Source: VFMC01 sp037130535 | Lineage (GTDB): Bacteria > Actinomycetota > Acidimicrobiia > Acidimicrobiales > Ilumatobacteraceae | Direction of reading: 5' to 3' | DNA length: 13,622 bases | Assembly: GCA_037130535.1 (NCBI GenBank) | Contig: JBAXSU010000092.1 | Span: 1 to 13,622 of the forward strand | Shown here: in pieces, positions 1 through 8,430 of the stretch | Layout of the letters: every line of letters starts with the position of its first letter | Numbering within the stretch: position 1 is the first letter of the stretch | Notes under the pieces: model-generated | The model's input: the letters and a program-made list of their open reading frames with translations, nothing else | Databases searched by the model: none | Told to the model about the DNA's origin: nothing | Program-made: the position numbers and the translations under genes

Positions 1-51
1 CAGCGCGGCGGCCTCCTCGTCGGTGGGTGTGGGGGTGATCTCCGTGTTCAT
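1..51 (-). CDS. Acyl-CoA carboxylase epsilon subunit, 5' fragment
   Basis: Only the first 17 codons lie in the window, reading MNTEITPTPTDEEAAAL; the gene runs off the left edge. The ATG is 13 nt after the pccB stop on the same strand, so the two are almost certainly co-transcribed. No strong Shine-Dalgarno is visible, which suggests translational coupling. Small epsilon subunits (roughly 60-90 residues) are encoded directly downstream of actinobacterial carboxyltransferase beta genes, usually with a disordered acidic start leading into a helix of the P/D-E-E-x-A-A-L type, which is what is seen. They stabilise and activate the alpha-beta holoenzyme. The identification rests on position and this short motif, because no domain is complete here. 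Confidence 0.6.
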   Translation of the reverse strand, partial: MNTEITPTPTDEEAAAL

Positions 52-64
52 CGCGTTCTGTTGC

Positions 65-1644
<1,580 letters not shown>

Positions 1645-1645
<1 letters not shown>

Positions 1646-1666
1646 GAGGGGCAACGCTACCCCTCG
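1645..1666 (-). promoter_or_regulatory. pccB leaderless promoter inside an inverted repeat
   Basis: On the minus strand, CGAGGGG (1660-1666) and CCCCTCG (1645-1651) form a perfect 7-bp inverted repeat around the 8-nt centre TAGCGTTG. TAGCGT (1654-1659) fits the actinobacterial -10 consensus TANNNT and ends 8 nt before the GTG, so transcription should begin at or next to the start codon. A repressor bound to the arms would cover the -10 and the start site. The operator role is inferred; the repeat and hexamer are seen. Confidence 0.55.
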
Positions 1667-1728
1667 GGCCGTGGGGGTCGCCTATCCGTGGCGGCCCCTC
1701 AGGCGGCGGCTGCTGGCATGCTTACGGC

Positions 1729-2805
1729 GTGAACCTGCCGCTCACCCCACCGCTGGCACCGATGCTGGCCAAGGCCGCGGAACGCATTCCTGTGGGCGAC
1801 GGCTGGCACTACGAACCGAAGTGGGACGGGTTCCGCTGCATCGTGTTCCGCGACGGGGCCGACATCGAGTTGACCAGCCGCAACGAGCGGCCGTTCAACC
1901 GGTACTTCCCCGAGTTGATCGCTCCGCTGTTGACCGCTCTGCCCGAGCGGTGCGTGGTCGACGGCGAGATCGTCATTCCCCACGGCGGTGGCCGCGGTCT
2001 CGACTTCGACGCGCTGCTGCAGCGCATCCACCCGGCTGCGTCGCGGGTGCAGCGCCTGTCGGTCGAGACCCCGGCGTCGTTCGTCGCCTTCGACCTGCTG
2101 GCACTGGGCGACGAGTCGTTGCTCGACCGGCCGCTGGCCGAGCGGGCCGCGGCGCTCGACCGTGCGCTGGCGGGTGCCCACGGCCCGGTGCACCGCTGCC
2201 CCGTCACCAACGACCACACCGTGGCCGAGCGATGGTTCACCGAGTTCGAGGGTGCCGGCCTCGACGGTGTGGTGGCCAAGCGGCTGGCCGACCCGTATAC
2301 CCCCGACAAGCGCACGATGGTGAAGGTGAAGCACCTCCGCACGGCCGAGTGCGCGCTCGCCGGGTACCGCCTCCACAAAGACGGGCTCGGGGTGGGGTCG
2401 ATGCTGCTGGGACTGCACGATGCCGAGGGCCGGCTGCACCACGTCGGTGTGGCGGCGTCGTTCACTGCCAAGCGCCGCGCCGAGCTGCTGGCCGAGTTGG
2501 CACCGCTGACCGAGGGTGCTCTCGACGACCATCCGTGGCGCGACTGGGCGCTGGCCGAGGCGCACGAGGAGGCCCGGCTGCCCGGTGCGCAGAGCCGGTG
2601 GAGTGCGGGCAAGGACCTGTCGTGGGTGCCGCTGCGTGTCGAGCGGGTGGTGGAGGTGACGTTCGGGCAACTGCAGAGCGGCCGCTTCCGTCACGGGGTG
2701 CAGTTCGTGCGGTGGCGGCCCGACCGGCTGCCCGTCAGCTGCACCTACGACCAACTCGACGTGGCCACTGCCCGCCCGTTCGACGACATCGTCCGCCGCA
2801 CCTGA
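1729..2805 (+). CDS. ligC: ATP-dependent DNA ligase, LigC type
   Basis: Seals nicks in duplex DNA through a ligase-AMP intermediate. The 358 residues hold an adenylation domain followed by an OB fold and nothing else, matching stand-alone mycobacterial LigC (about 360 aa) rather than multidomain LigD. Motif I is EPKWDGFR with the AMP-accepting lysine K31; SRN at 50-52, DGE at 78-80, motif III FDLL at 121-124, motif IV LDGVVAK at 178-184 and motif V MVKVK at 197-201 are all intact, so it should be active. The start is GTG 1729; CATGCT (1717-1722) six nt upstream could be a weak leaderless -10, and ATG 1762 (Met12) is a less likely alternative because it removes conserved N-terminal residues. 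It is divergent from pccB and convergent with copCD. No Ku, primase or nuclease gene is nearby, so a role in end joining or excision repair is from family knowledge only. Confidence 0.92.
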   Translation: MNLPLTPPLAPMLAKAAERIPVGDGWHYEPKWDGFRCIVFRDGADIELTSRNERPFNRYFPELIAPLLTALPERCVVDGEIVIPHGGGRGLDFDALLQRIHPAASRVQRLSVETPASFVAFDLLALGDESLLDRPLAERAAALDRALAGAHGPVHRCPVTNDHTVAERWFTEFEGAGLDGVVAKRLADPYTPDKRTMVKVKHLRTAECALAGYRLHKDGLGVGSMLLGLHDAEGRLHHVGVAASFTAKRRAELLAELAPLTEGALDDHPWRDWALAEAHEEARLPGAQSRWSAGKDLSWVPLRVERVVEVTFGQLQSGRFRHGVQFVRWRPDRLPVSCTYDQLDVATARPFDDIVRRT

Positions 2806-2844
2806 CTTCGGCGACAGCGCGGGGCGTGGTTGCGCGGGGAGCGG

Positions 2845-4590
2845 CTACGCGCCGAGCAGGGTGAAGCGCTTCTGGGCCGTCTTTTCGCCGGTGGGGGTGG
2901 TGGCTTTGATAGCCAGCGTCCACACGCCGGGTGCCTCGAGCGGCACACCCTCGGCAACATCGAGCACGCCTACACCAGCGCCGGCCAACTCGGCCGGCAC
3001 GGTGAGCAGCACCGTGGGTGCGGTGGTCTCGGCGGGCGGGATGAACGTGACCGTGAAGTTGCTCAGCCCCGTGTCGGGTGAGGCGACCTCGATGCGCACG
3101 CCGTTGCGGCCCACCACACCGGTGAGGCGAACCGTCACGTCGAGATCGTCGGCCACCATCGGCGCCGAGTAGCCGTACTGACCCACTGGTGCGGCCTCGA
3201 CCAGGTTGGGCGGTGTGAACGACAGCAGCCATGAGGTGATGGCCAGCACCACCACACCGGCAACCGCTTCGATACCCGTGGCGCGCCGCAACCTGTTGGC
3301 GAGCGGTGCGCTGAGCGAATCGACCCTGCGCAGTTGGGCGTTCACGAACTGGCGCGTGGCGAGGCCGACGAACACCATGGCACCAACGGCCATTGCCTTC
3401 AGCAACAGCACCCGCCCGTGTCCGGTGTCGAACAACGCGCCGCGGTCGAGACGGAAGGTCTGCACGGCGCCGGTGACGACGGTGACCAGCAGGGCCGGGG
3501 TGGAGATGCGACTGAAGCCGCGTACAGCGTGCACGAGGTCGTCGTCGCCTGGGCCGGCGAGCACCACTCTGGTGAGCAGGGCCAGGCCGCCGAACCACAC
3601 GGCCATGGCCAGCGCATGGCCGATGCCCATGATGACGCCCACCGCGGCGAGGTCGCCGCCGGTGCGGGTGAAGCCCAACGTGGCCACGGCCAACAGCGGC
3701 GCTGCCAGTGCGGGCAGCTGGGTCGACTGGTCGATGCAGCGCTCGGGGCGCATCACCACCCAGATACAGCCTGCGGTCAGCAGTACACGTGCGATGGCTG
3801 CGATGCCCGATGCACTGTCGAGATCGGTCCACGACAAGGGGTTCAGCGACGCGCCGATCGACTTCCCGGTGACGTTCGCCGTGAGGAACACCGCGGTGAG
3901 TACCGACCCCACCAGCGACACGATCCAGGCCGTGCGCAAGAAGCGCACCGTGAGGATGTACTCCACCCCTTCGGGCCAGGCGGTGGCGATGAGCACGAGC
4001 GAGCCGAACAGCACCGCGAGCCCGATGTTGGTGACCAGACGGGCCAGGCCGAGCGGTCCACCGCTGCCGCCCGTGCTGTCGCCGGTGCCGGCCGGTGCGA
4101 CCGTGGTGGCCACGGCGACGGTGGTGGCGGTGGGGTCGACGGTGCCTTCGGGAGCGAGTGTGGTGGCGGCAGCGACCGAGTCGGAGGTGATGGTGAACTT
4201 CACCGAGAACTGACCGTTGGGCGAGCCGTCGGGGGCACTGACCGACACGGCCGCGCTGCAGGTGCCCTTCGGCATCGGGTTGGGCACCGGCACCGTGATG
4301 GCGAGTCCATCGGGCCCGACGGTGGTTTGCCCCACGCTGAACGGGGCGCCCTCGCACGTGACCGCCACGCTGTTGGTTCCGCCGAGCGGTTCGGAGAAGT
4401 TGAACACCATCGACGTGGGCGAGGCCGTCAGGCTCTCGTTGTCGGCCGGGTTCGAACTGACCAGGCTGTTCTCGGCGAGCGCGGTGGGTGCCGCAAAGGC
4501 GCCGGCGCTCAGGAATGCAGCAGCGACGACGAGTGCTCGGCGCACGAGGCGGCGCATCCGGGCGCGTGAGGACAGGTCGGTTCCACTCAT
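2845..4590 (-). CDS. CopC-CopD fusion membrane protein (copper-resistance family)
   Basis: A 581-residue membrane protein. Residues 1-39 are an Arg-rich signal peptide ending PTALA; the mature protein starts ENSLVSSNPAD. Residues 40-135 are a CopC beta-sandwich, 138-178 a Thr/Ala/Val linker, about 180-460 a CopD domain with eight likely membrane helices including GHALAMAVWFGG (324-335), and about 465-581 an extracytoplasmic beta domain resembling YtkA/FixH. CopC/CopD proteins bind periplasmic copper and take part in its uptake or resistance. Here the two CopC copper histidines are absent: the mature N-terminal residue is Glu, and the D-G-H-P site reads D121-G-S-P. Cys79 and Cys111 could form a disulfide. 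Copper handling is therefore doubtful. The lipoprotein gene lies upstream on the same strand; TAGCGT (4603-4608) gives this gene its own likely promoter. Confidence 0.85.
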   Translation of the reverse strand: MSGTDLSSRARMRRLVRRALVVAAAFLSAGAFAAPTALAENSLVSSNPADNESLTASPTSMVFNFSEPLGGTNSVAVTCEGAPFSVGQTTVGPDGLAITVPVPNPMPKGTCSAAVSVSAPDGSPNGQFSVKFTITSDSVAAATTLAPEGTVDPTATTVAVATTVAPAGTGDSTGGSGGPLGLARLVTNIGLAVLFGSLVLIATAWPEGVEYILTVRFLRTAWIVSLVGSVLTAVFLTANVTGKSIGASLNPLSWTDLDSASGIAAIARVLLTAGCIWVVMRPERCIDQSTQLPALAAPLLAVATLGFTRTGGDLAAVGVIMGIGHALAMAVWFGGLALLTRVVLAGPGDDDLVHAVRGFSRISTPALLVTVVTGAVQTFRLDRGALFDTGHGRVLLLKAMAVGAMVFVGLATRQFVNAQLRRVDSLSAPLANRLRRATGIEAVAGVVVLAITSWLLSFTPPNLVEAAPVGQYGYSAPMVADDLDVTVRLTGVVGRNGVRIEVASPDTGLSNFTVTFIPPAETTAPTVLLTVPAELAGAGVGVLDVAEGVPLEAPGVWTLAIKATTPTGEKTAQKRFTLLGA

Positions 4591-4602
4591 GTCAGTTCGC
4601 CA

Positions 4603-4608
4603 ACGCTA
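4603..4608 (-). promoter_or_regulatory. Likely -10 element of the copCD gene
   Basis: The minus strand reads TAGCGT, 12 nt before the ATG at 4590, in the context GGGTAGCGTTG, almost the same as the pccB promoter context GGGGTAGCGTTG. The spacing predicts a 5'UTR of only about 4-6 nt and no Shine-Dalgarno is present. No clear -35 is visible. Confidence 0.45.
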
Positions 4609-4621
4609 CCCAACCCGGCGA

Positions 4622-4658
4622 CCCCTGCCGACGCTCGGGCCACGCGGGGCGGCAGTGG
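4622..4658 (-). terminator. Possible terminator hairpin after the lipoprotein gene
   Basis: CTGCCG (4625-4630) pairs with CGGCAG (4650-4655), and the stem extends outward with one mismatch (4622-4630 with 4650-4658), leaving a 19-nt GC-rich loop. It starts about 11 nt after the lipoprotein stop on the minus strand and precedes the copCD -10. There is no U-tract, so it would have to be the U-less type or only an attenuator. In GC-rich DNA such a stem can also arise by chance. Confidence 0.3.
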
Positions 4659-4668
4659 TGCGCCGATG

Positions 4669-5709
4669 TCAGGCGTTGGCGATGAAGAAGTCGTCGGCCA
4701 GTTGCACGGGGTCGGTGCCCTCGCGCAACGCGTACACCGAGATGCCGTAGGCGCCCTCGGTGGCGGTGAAGATGGAGACGGTCCCCGAGTCGGGCGTGCC
4801 GGGGCAGGTGATGCCCTGCACCTCGGTGGCGCTGACGATCGGGTCGCCCGTCGGGCAGTCGATGGTCTTCCACGACTCGGGCATCGCAACATCGTCGGCG
4901 TAGGTGCCGCCGACCCAGATGGCGGCGACCGATTCGCCGGTGGCCTCGTCGACCAGGATGGCGACGCCGACGAACGCCATGGTGCTCGCCAGGTCGGGGT
5001 CAGATGCGAACAGTTCGAGGGTTGCATCGTCGGGTGTGTCGGCCTCGAGTCGGTAGCCGGCAGGCGCCTGGTAGATGGTGGCGAGGTCGACCACCTCGAT
5101 CGGTGAGTCGCCGGTGCCGTTGTCGCTGGTGGTGTCGCTGCCCGGTTGGGTGGCGGGAACGAGCGTGATGGGCAAGGTGACCACCGGTGCAGTGGCAGGT
5201 GGGCTGGTCTCCTCCGACACGGTGTCGCTGGTGTCGCTGGTGTCGCTGGTGTCGTCGCTCGATCGGCACTCGGGCACGCCGAGGTCGTCGGCGATCGAGT
5301 TCTTCTCGTCGACGAGTTGCGACAGGGTGGTGCCGACCTTCTCGATCGCGGCGTCATCGCCATCGCGTGCAGCGTTCTTCAGATCCGTGGCGCCCTGGAT
5401 CTGGCGGTCGATGACGTCGAGGAACTCGGCGTAGTCCTTGCTCAGCTCCTCGGGTGGGGCGACATCGGCGAAGGTGGTGCGGGCATCCGACAGCAGGTTG
5501 CTGGCCTTGCGTGCCAAGGTGGCGAGCGCGGCATTGTCGGTGGGCTCGCCGAGCGCATCGAGGCTGGCCTGTAGGTCGTCGCAGATGGTGGCCACCTGGT
5601 CGATGAAATCCTCGGTGGACAGGGCTTGCTTGCTGTCGCCGCCACACCCGGCGAGCGGCATGGCGACCACACCGAGCACGATGGCAAGCATGGGGAGTCG
5701 ACGGTTCAT
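4669..5709 (-). CDS. Secreted lipoprotein of unknown function
   Basis: I do not recognise the family. The start is ATG 5709, preceded by a strong Shine-Dalgarno (AAGGAGGT, 5713-5720); the reading frame extends upstream but those codons overlap the promoter. The 346-residue product begins MNRRLPMLAIVLGVVAMPLAGC, a lipoprotein signal with lipobox LAGC and lipidated Cys22. Residues 27-148 are helical and charged (probably a helical bundle), with Cys43 and Cys148 able to pair. Residues 150-195 are a low-complexity linker starting DDTSDTSDTSDT and rich in Thr/Pro/Ser. Residues about 200-346 look like a compact alpha/beta domain with Cys285 and Cys302 close enough for a disulfide. The design suggests an anchored extracytoplasmic sensor or binding protein beside the membrane protein CopCD. 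It is divergent from dnaX. Function is unassigned. Confidence 0.85.
   Translation of the reverse strand: MNRRLPMLAIVLGVVAMPLAGCGGDSKQALSTEDFIDQVATICDDLQASLDALGEPTDNAALATLARKASNLLSDARTTFADVAPPEELSKDYAEFLDVIDRQIQGATDLKNAARDGDDAAIEKVGTTLSQLVDEKNSIADDLGVPECRSSDDTSDTSDTSDTVSEETSPPATAPVVTLPITLVPATQPGSDTTSDNGTGDSPIEVVDLATIYQAPAGYRLEADTPDDATLELFASDPDLASTMAFVGVAILVDEATGESVAAIWVGGTYADDVAMPESWKTIDCPTGDPIVSATEVQGITCPGTPDSGTVSIFTATEGAYGISVYALREGTDPVQLADDFFIANA
5221..5254. repeat. 9-bp tandem repeat in the lipoprotein linker
   Basis: GGTGTCGCT is repeated three times (5221-5247), followed by a partial fourth copy. On the coding strand it encodes the SDT/DTS repeat of the linker. The copies are identical at the DNA level, so copy number could vary between strains without changing frame. 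Confidence 0.85.
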
Positions 5710-5734
5710 CCGACCTCCTTCGAGGGTCGGCGTC

Positions 5735-5740
5735 ACCTTA
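5735..5740 (-). promoter_or_regulatory. Likely -10 element of the lipoprotein gene
   Basis: TAAGGT on the minus strand fits TANNNT and predicts a transcript start near 5728, giving a leader of about 19 nt that contains the AAGGAGGT Shine-Dalgarno. This SD-led arrangement differs from the leaderless neighbours. No good -35 is visible. Confidence 0.35.
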
Positions 5741-5783
5741 TCCAGCGCCACTCGTGCGGGCGTGGCGTCGCGCACCTCCTGAG

Positions 5784-5789
5784 TAGGCT
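5784..5789 (+). promoter_or_regulatory. Likely leaderless -10 element of dnaX
   Basis: TAGGCT lies 8 nt before the dnaX ATG at 5798 and fits TANNNT with the spacing expected when transcription starts at the initiation codon. There is no usable Shine-Dalgarno between it and the ATG. Confidence 0.5.
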
Positions 5790-5797
5790 CCACAGCG

Positions 5798-7648
5798 ATG
5801 GCCACCCAAGCGCTCTACCGCCGCTACCGCCCGCGCCGCTTCAGCGAAATGCGCGGGCAGGAGCATGTCGTGCGGGCCCTGCGCAATGCCGTCATCCACC
5901 ATCGCGAGGGCCAGGCCTACCTGTTCTCCGGCCCACGTGGCACGGGCAAGACCACTTCGGCGCGCATCCTCGCGAAGGTGCTCAACTGCGAGCGCCCGAT
6001 CGATGGCGAACCGTGCTGCGAGTGCGATTCCTGCATCGCGGTCGAACGCGGCACCAGCTACGACGTGCACGAGCTCGACGCCGCCAGCAACAACGGCGTC
6101 GAGGCGATGCGCGACCTCATCGAGAAGGCCTCGCTCGGCACGCCGGGGCGGCACAAGGTGTACATCCTCGACGAGGTGCACATGTTGTCGAAGGGTGCCG
6201 AGGCAGCGCTGCTGAAGACACTCGAGGAGCCGCCGTCGCACGTGGTGTTCGTGCTGGCCACCACTGACCCGCAGAAGGTCAGCGAGACCATCCGCAGCCG
6301 CACCCAGCACCTGCGGTTCCACCTGTTGCCGATGGACGAACTCGAGGCGCATGTGCGCTGGGTGGTGTCCGATGCCGGTCTGCAGGTCAGCGAAGCCGCC
6401 ATCCAGGCCGCGCTCGAGCAGGGGGGCGGATCCGCTCGCGACACGCTCAGCGCGCTCGAGCTCATCGCCTCCACGGGCGGCGACGAGATCGATACCGTCG
6501 ACCTCGCCGAGTTCGTCGAGGCGCTCATCGACCTCGACCCGGGCCGGGCCCTCACCGGTGTGGCGCACGCCGTGCATCAGGGTCGCGACCCGCGCACGCT
6601 CACCGACGACATCGTCCGCTACCTGCGCGACTGCTTCTTGTCGCTGATGGCGCCCGAGTTGGTGGCGCTGCCCGACGCGAAGGCGAACGCAGTGTCCGAG
6701 CAGGCGGTGCGCCTGGGCGCGGCAAAGCTGGTGCGAGCAATGGAACGCCTCGGCCAGATCCTCGTCGAGATGCGTCATGCCCCCGATGCGCGGTTGCTGC
6801 TCGAGGTGGCCCTCGTGCAGCTCAGTCACGAAGCGGCGGCGCACGACATCGGGTCCATCCTCGACCGTCTCGAACGGCTCGAACGGTCGGTGGCCGATGG
6901 TGGCGCCGCAGGTGGCGGCGGCTCCACGCGCCAGGCACCCGTACCGGTCGATCCGGCCACGGGTCGGGTGGCACTGGGTGGTCGGGCCCGCCCGCAGGCA
7001 AGTGCACCGGCAACTGCACCAGCTCCGGCCGCTGCCCCGGCTGCTCCGGTTGTCGCTCCCCCGGCTGAGCCTGCTGCAGCACCCGCTGCCTCCGTGTCGC
7101 CCGCGGCAGGTTCACCAGTGCCTGCCCCGGCCCCCGAGCCTGCTCCGGCTCCTGCTGTAACAGCTCAGCCTGCACCCGCTGCTCCGGCTGCTCCGGCTGC
7201 TCCGGCGGATGGTGCCACGGCCGAGCAGGCGGTGGCACGGTGGTCGAGCGATGTGGTGCCTACGTTGAAGCCGCTGGTGCGGGCCATCTACTCGGTGCCG
7301 CGGGTGGTGGGCGTGCGCGACGGCGTGCTCACCCTCGCCGTACCGAACGACACGCATCGCAGCAAGTGCGAACAGTTCCGCGCCGACGCCGAGGCTGCAC
7401 TGATGGCGGTGGTGGGCGCCCGGGTACCGCTCGCCTTCGTCATCGATGCCACCCACGACGACGAACCGCCTCGCGGTGCCGTCACCGCGTCGGCTGCAGC
7501 ACCGGCCGCGCCGGCACCTGCCGAGGCCGAGGCCGACGACGTCGACCTCGACGATCTCGTCGACGTACCGCCCGAGTCGGTGGTGTCGCCCATTGATCGT
7601 CTGGCCCAGGCGTTCCCCGGCTCCGAGATGGTCGACGAGCGGCGCTGA
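5798..7648 (+). CDS. dnaX: DNA polymerase III subunit gamma/tau
   Basis: Clamp-loader ATPase of the replicative polymerase. The 616-residue product has the full AAA+ module: Walker A GPRGTGKT (45-52), a zinc site of Cys64, Cys73, Cys76 and Cys79, Walker B VYILDEVHML (121-130), sensor 1 LATTD (153-157) and the arginine-finger motif S167-R168-T169 (SRC in E. coli). The lid and collar domains follow to about 365. Residues about 400-470 are an Ala/Pro linker with T-ending codons, including three identical copies of GCTGCTCCG (7178-7204). A tau-like C-terminal domain (about 473-550) and an acidic tail (DDVDLDDLVDVPPE) finish the protein. I see no slippage site likely to make a short gamma form. 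It is divergent from the lipoprotein gene, and its stop overlaps the recR start by one base. Confidence 0.97.
   Translation: MATQALYRRYRPRRFSEMRGQEHVVRALRNAVIHHREGQAYLFSGPRGTGKTTSARILAKVLNCERPIDGEPCCECDSCIAVERGTSYDVHELDAASNNGVEAMRDLIEKASLGTPGRHKVYILDEVHMLSKGAEAALLKTLEEPPSHVVFVLATTDPQKVSETIRSRTQHLRFHLLPMDELEAHVRWVVSDAGLQVSEAAIQAALEQGGGSARDTLSALELIASTGGDEIDTVDLAEFVEALIDLDPGRALTGVAHAVHQGRDPRTLTDDIVRYLRDCFLSLMAPELVALPDAKANAVSEQAVRLGAAKLVRAMERLGQILVEMRHAPDARLLLEVALVQLSHEAAAHDIGSILDRLERLERSVADGGAAGGGGSTRQAPVPVDPATGRVALGGRARPQASAPATAPAPAAAPAAPVVAPPAEPAAAPAASVSPAAGSPVPAPAPEPAPAPAVTAQPAPAAPAAPAAPADGATAEQAVARWSSDVVPTLKPLVRAIYSVPRVVGVRDGVLTLAVPNDTHRSKCEQFRADAEAALMAVVGARVPLAFVIDATHDDEPPRGAVTASAAAPAAPAPAEAEADDVDLDDLVDVPPESVVSPIDRLAQAFPGSEMVDERR
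7178..7204. repeat. 9-bp tandem repeat in the dnaX linker
   Basis: Three perfect copies of GCTGCTCCG encode Ala-Ala-Pro repeats in the gamma/tau linker. The local synonymous codons are more T-ending than in the rest of dnaX, consistent with expansion by slippage rather than codon-by-codon selection. Confidence 0.85.
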
Positions 7649-8256
7649 TGGCCGCCACCTACACCACCCCGGTCCAGGTGCTCATCGACGAGTTGGGGCG
7701 CCTGCCGGGCATCGGCCCGAAGTCGGCCCAGCGCATCGCCTTCCATCTGCTGAAGGCACCTGCCGAGGAAGTCACCCGGTTGGCCACGGCGCTGGTCGAG
7801 GCCAAGGCGAAGGTGCGGTTCTGTGCTCGCTGCTGGAACGTCGCCGATGCCGAACTGTGCCCCATCTGTGCCGACGACCGCCGCGACGCCACCACGGTGT
7901 GCGTGGTGGAAGAGGCCCGCGACATCGTGGCAATCGAGCGCACCGGCGAGTTCCGCGGTCGCTATCACGTGCTGCTGGGGGCAATGAACCCGCTCGAAGG
8001 CATCGGGCCCGAGCAGTTGAAGGTGAAAGAACTGTTCGCTCGCATCGAGCCCGAGGGCATCGCCGAGGTCATCGTGTGCACCAACCCCAACACCGAGGGC
8101 GAGGTCACCGCGCTGTACCTGGCGCGGATGTTGAAGCCGTTCGATGTGCGAGTCACGCGTATCGCCAGCGGGCTGCCGGTGGGTGGCGATCTCGAGTATG
8201 CCGACGAGCTCACGCTCGGCCGATCGCTCGAGAACCGCCGCGACATGACCGGCTGA
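7648..8256 (+). CDS. recR: Recombination mediator protein RecR
   Basis: RecR forms a clamp that, with RecO (and RecF), loads RecA on SSB-coated DNA at gaps. At 202 residues it has the usual length. In order: helix-hairpin-helix LPGIGPKSAQRIAFHLL (19-35), a four-cysteine zinc site (Cys59, Cys62, Cys71, Cys74), a Toprim domain starting VCVVEEARD (84-92, with the acidic E88), and the conserved C-terminal segment ending near GLPVGGDLEYADELTLG. All key residues are intact. The ATG at 7648 shares its A with the dnaX TGA, so translation should be coupled. In many bacteria ybaB/ebfC sits between dnaX and recR; it is absent here. The gene converges on the thiolase across a structured gap. Confidence 0.97.
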   Translation: MAATYTTPVQVLIDELGRLPGIGPKSAQRIAFHLLKAPAEEVTRLATALVEAKAKVRFCARCWNVADAELCPICADDRRDATTVCVVEEARDIVAIERTGEFRGRYHVLLGAMNPLEGIGPEQLKVKELFARIEPEGIAEVIVCTNPNTEGEVTALYLARMLKPFDVRVTRIASGLPVGGDLEYADELTLGRSLENRRDMTG

Positions 8257-8289
8257 CGTTCAGCTGGAAGTGCACCCAGAACGCGAACC

Positions 8290-8348
8290 GGGGTACCGCT
8301 CCTGGACCTGGTAGCGGGCGGACGGGCCAGCTCCAGAGGCGGTACCCC
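8290..8348. terminator. Long hairpin 33 nt after recR; possible terminator
   Basis: Two 22-nt arms (8290-8311 and 8327-8348) match as an inverted repeat at 19 of 22 positions, with a perfect 10-bp base GGGGTACCGC/GCGGTACCCC and a 15-nt loop. The structure is symmetric and there is no U-tract on either strand. It could be a U-less bidirectional terminator for recR and thiolase or part of the candidate RNA on the minus strand. The structure itself is certain; the role is inferred. Confidence 0.55.
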
Positions 8349-8359
8349 GACTCTGTCGC

Positions 8360-8387
8360 CGTTCGGCCTGTTGGAGGGGACCGAACG
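8360..8387. other. Second inverted repeat in the recR-thiolase gap
   Basis: CGTTCGG (8360-8366) and CCGAACG (8381-8387) are perfect 7-bp arms around a 14-nt loop that reads G-rich (GGAGGGG) on the plus strand and C-rich on the minus strand. It lies just inside the predicted minus-strand transcript start. Confidence 0.6.
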
Positions 8388-8390
8388 ACT

Positions 8391-8405
8391 ATGTGACGGT
8401 CACAT
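8391..8405. promoter_or_regulatory. Perfect palindrome (operator candidate)
   Basis: ATGTGACGGTCACAT is two perfect 7-bp arms around one base. It spans the predicted -10 to about +4 of the minus-strand promoter, the position of a repressor site. The TGTGA/TCACA half-sites recall CRP/FNR-type operators, but those have six bases between half-sites and here there are three, so the regulator is unknown. Confidence 0.5.
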
Positions 8406-8430
8406 TACAAACGTTACGGAAATATGTCAA
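8402..8430 (-). promoter_or_regulatory. Strong predicted promoter reading toward recR
   Basis: The minus strand has TTGACA (8425-8430), a perfect -35, then 17 nt, then TAATGT (8402-8407), which fits TANNNT. It is the best sigma-70-type promoter in the window and lies in a conspicuously AT-rich patch. It points away from the thiolase and into the non-coding gap, with no gene ahead on that strand. TCACA-N4-TGTGA (8432-8445) sits just upstream of the -35. Confidence 0.5.

Larger units (their letters stand above)
8290..8395 (-). ncRNA. Candidate small structured RNA between recR and thiolase
   Basis: A minus-strand promoter (8402-8430) would start a transcript near 8394-8395 that immediately runs through two hairpins (8360-8387 and 8290-8348) and then toward the recR 3' end. 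Between 8250 and 8394 the minus strand has no ATG and no Shine-Dalgarno-preceded reading frame, so the product would be non-coding. The hairpin loops in this orientation are C-rich (UCCCCUCC in the first, CCCGUCCGCCC in the second) and so could pair with G-rich ribosome-binding sites, loosely like the actinobacterial 6C RNA, but the six-C loops that define that family are not present. Alternatively, these hairpins are just terminators for the two convergent genes. No expression evidence is available from sequence. Confidence 0.35.

Noticed and set aside
5709..5805. Longer lipoprotein start at 5805, adding 32 residues.
   Set aside because: It would put the lipoprotein signal peptide in the interior; the ATG 5709 has a strong Shine-Dalgarno and a clean signal sequence.
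6421..6427. G GGG GGC in frame in dnaX, a possible -1 slippage heptamer that could make a short gamma subunit.
   Set aside because: The -1 frame stays open for well over 100 codons, so slipping would not give a short product, and the codons encode the conserved GGGSARD clamp-loader motif.
8300..8330. GGTAGCGGG, reminiscent of the c-di-GMP-I riboswitch core.
   Set aside because: The rest of the riboswitch (CACGCACAGGGCAAA-type segment and tetraloop) is missing and there is no downstream gene on that strand.
8290..8395. Signal-recognition-particle RNA, since it often lies close to dnaX.
   Set aside because: The conserved GGAAGGAAGCAG core of bacterial SRP RNA is absent from both strands.
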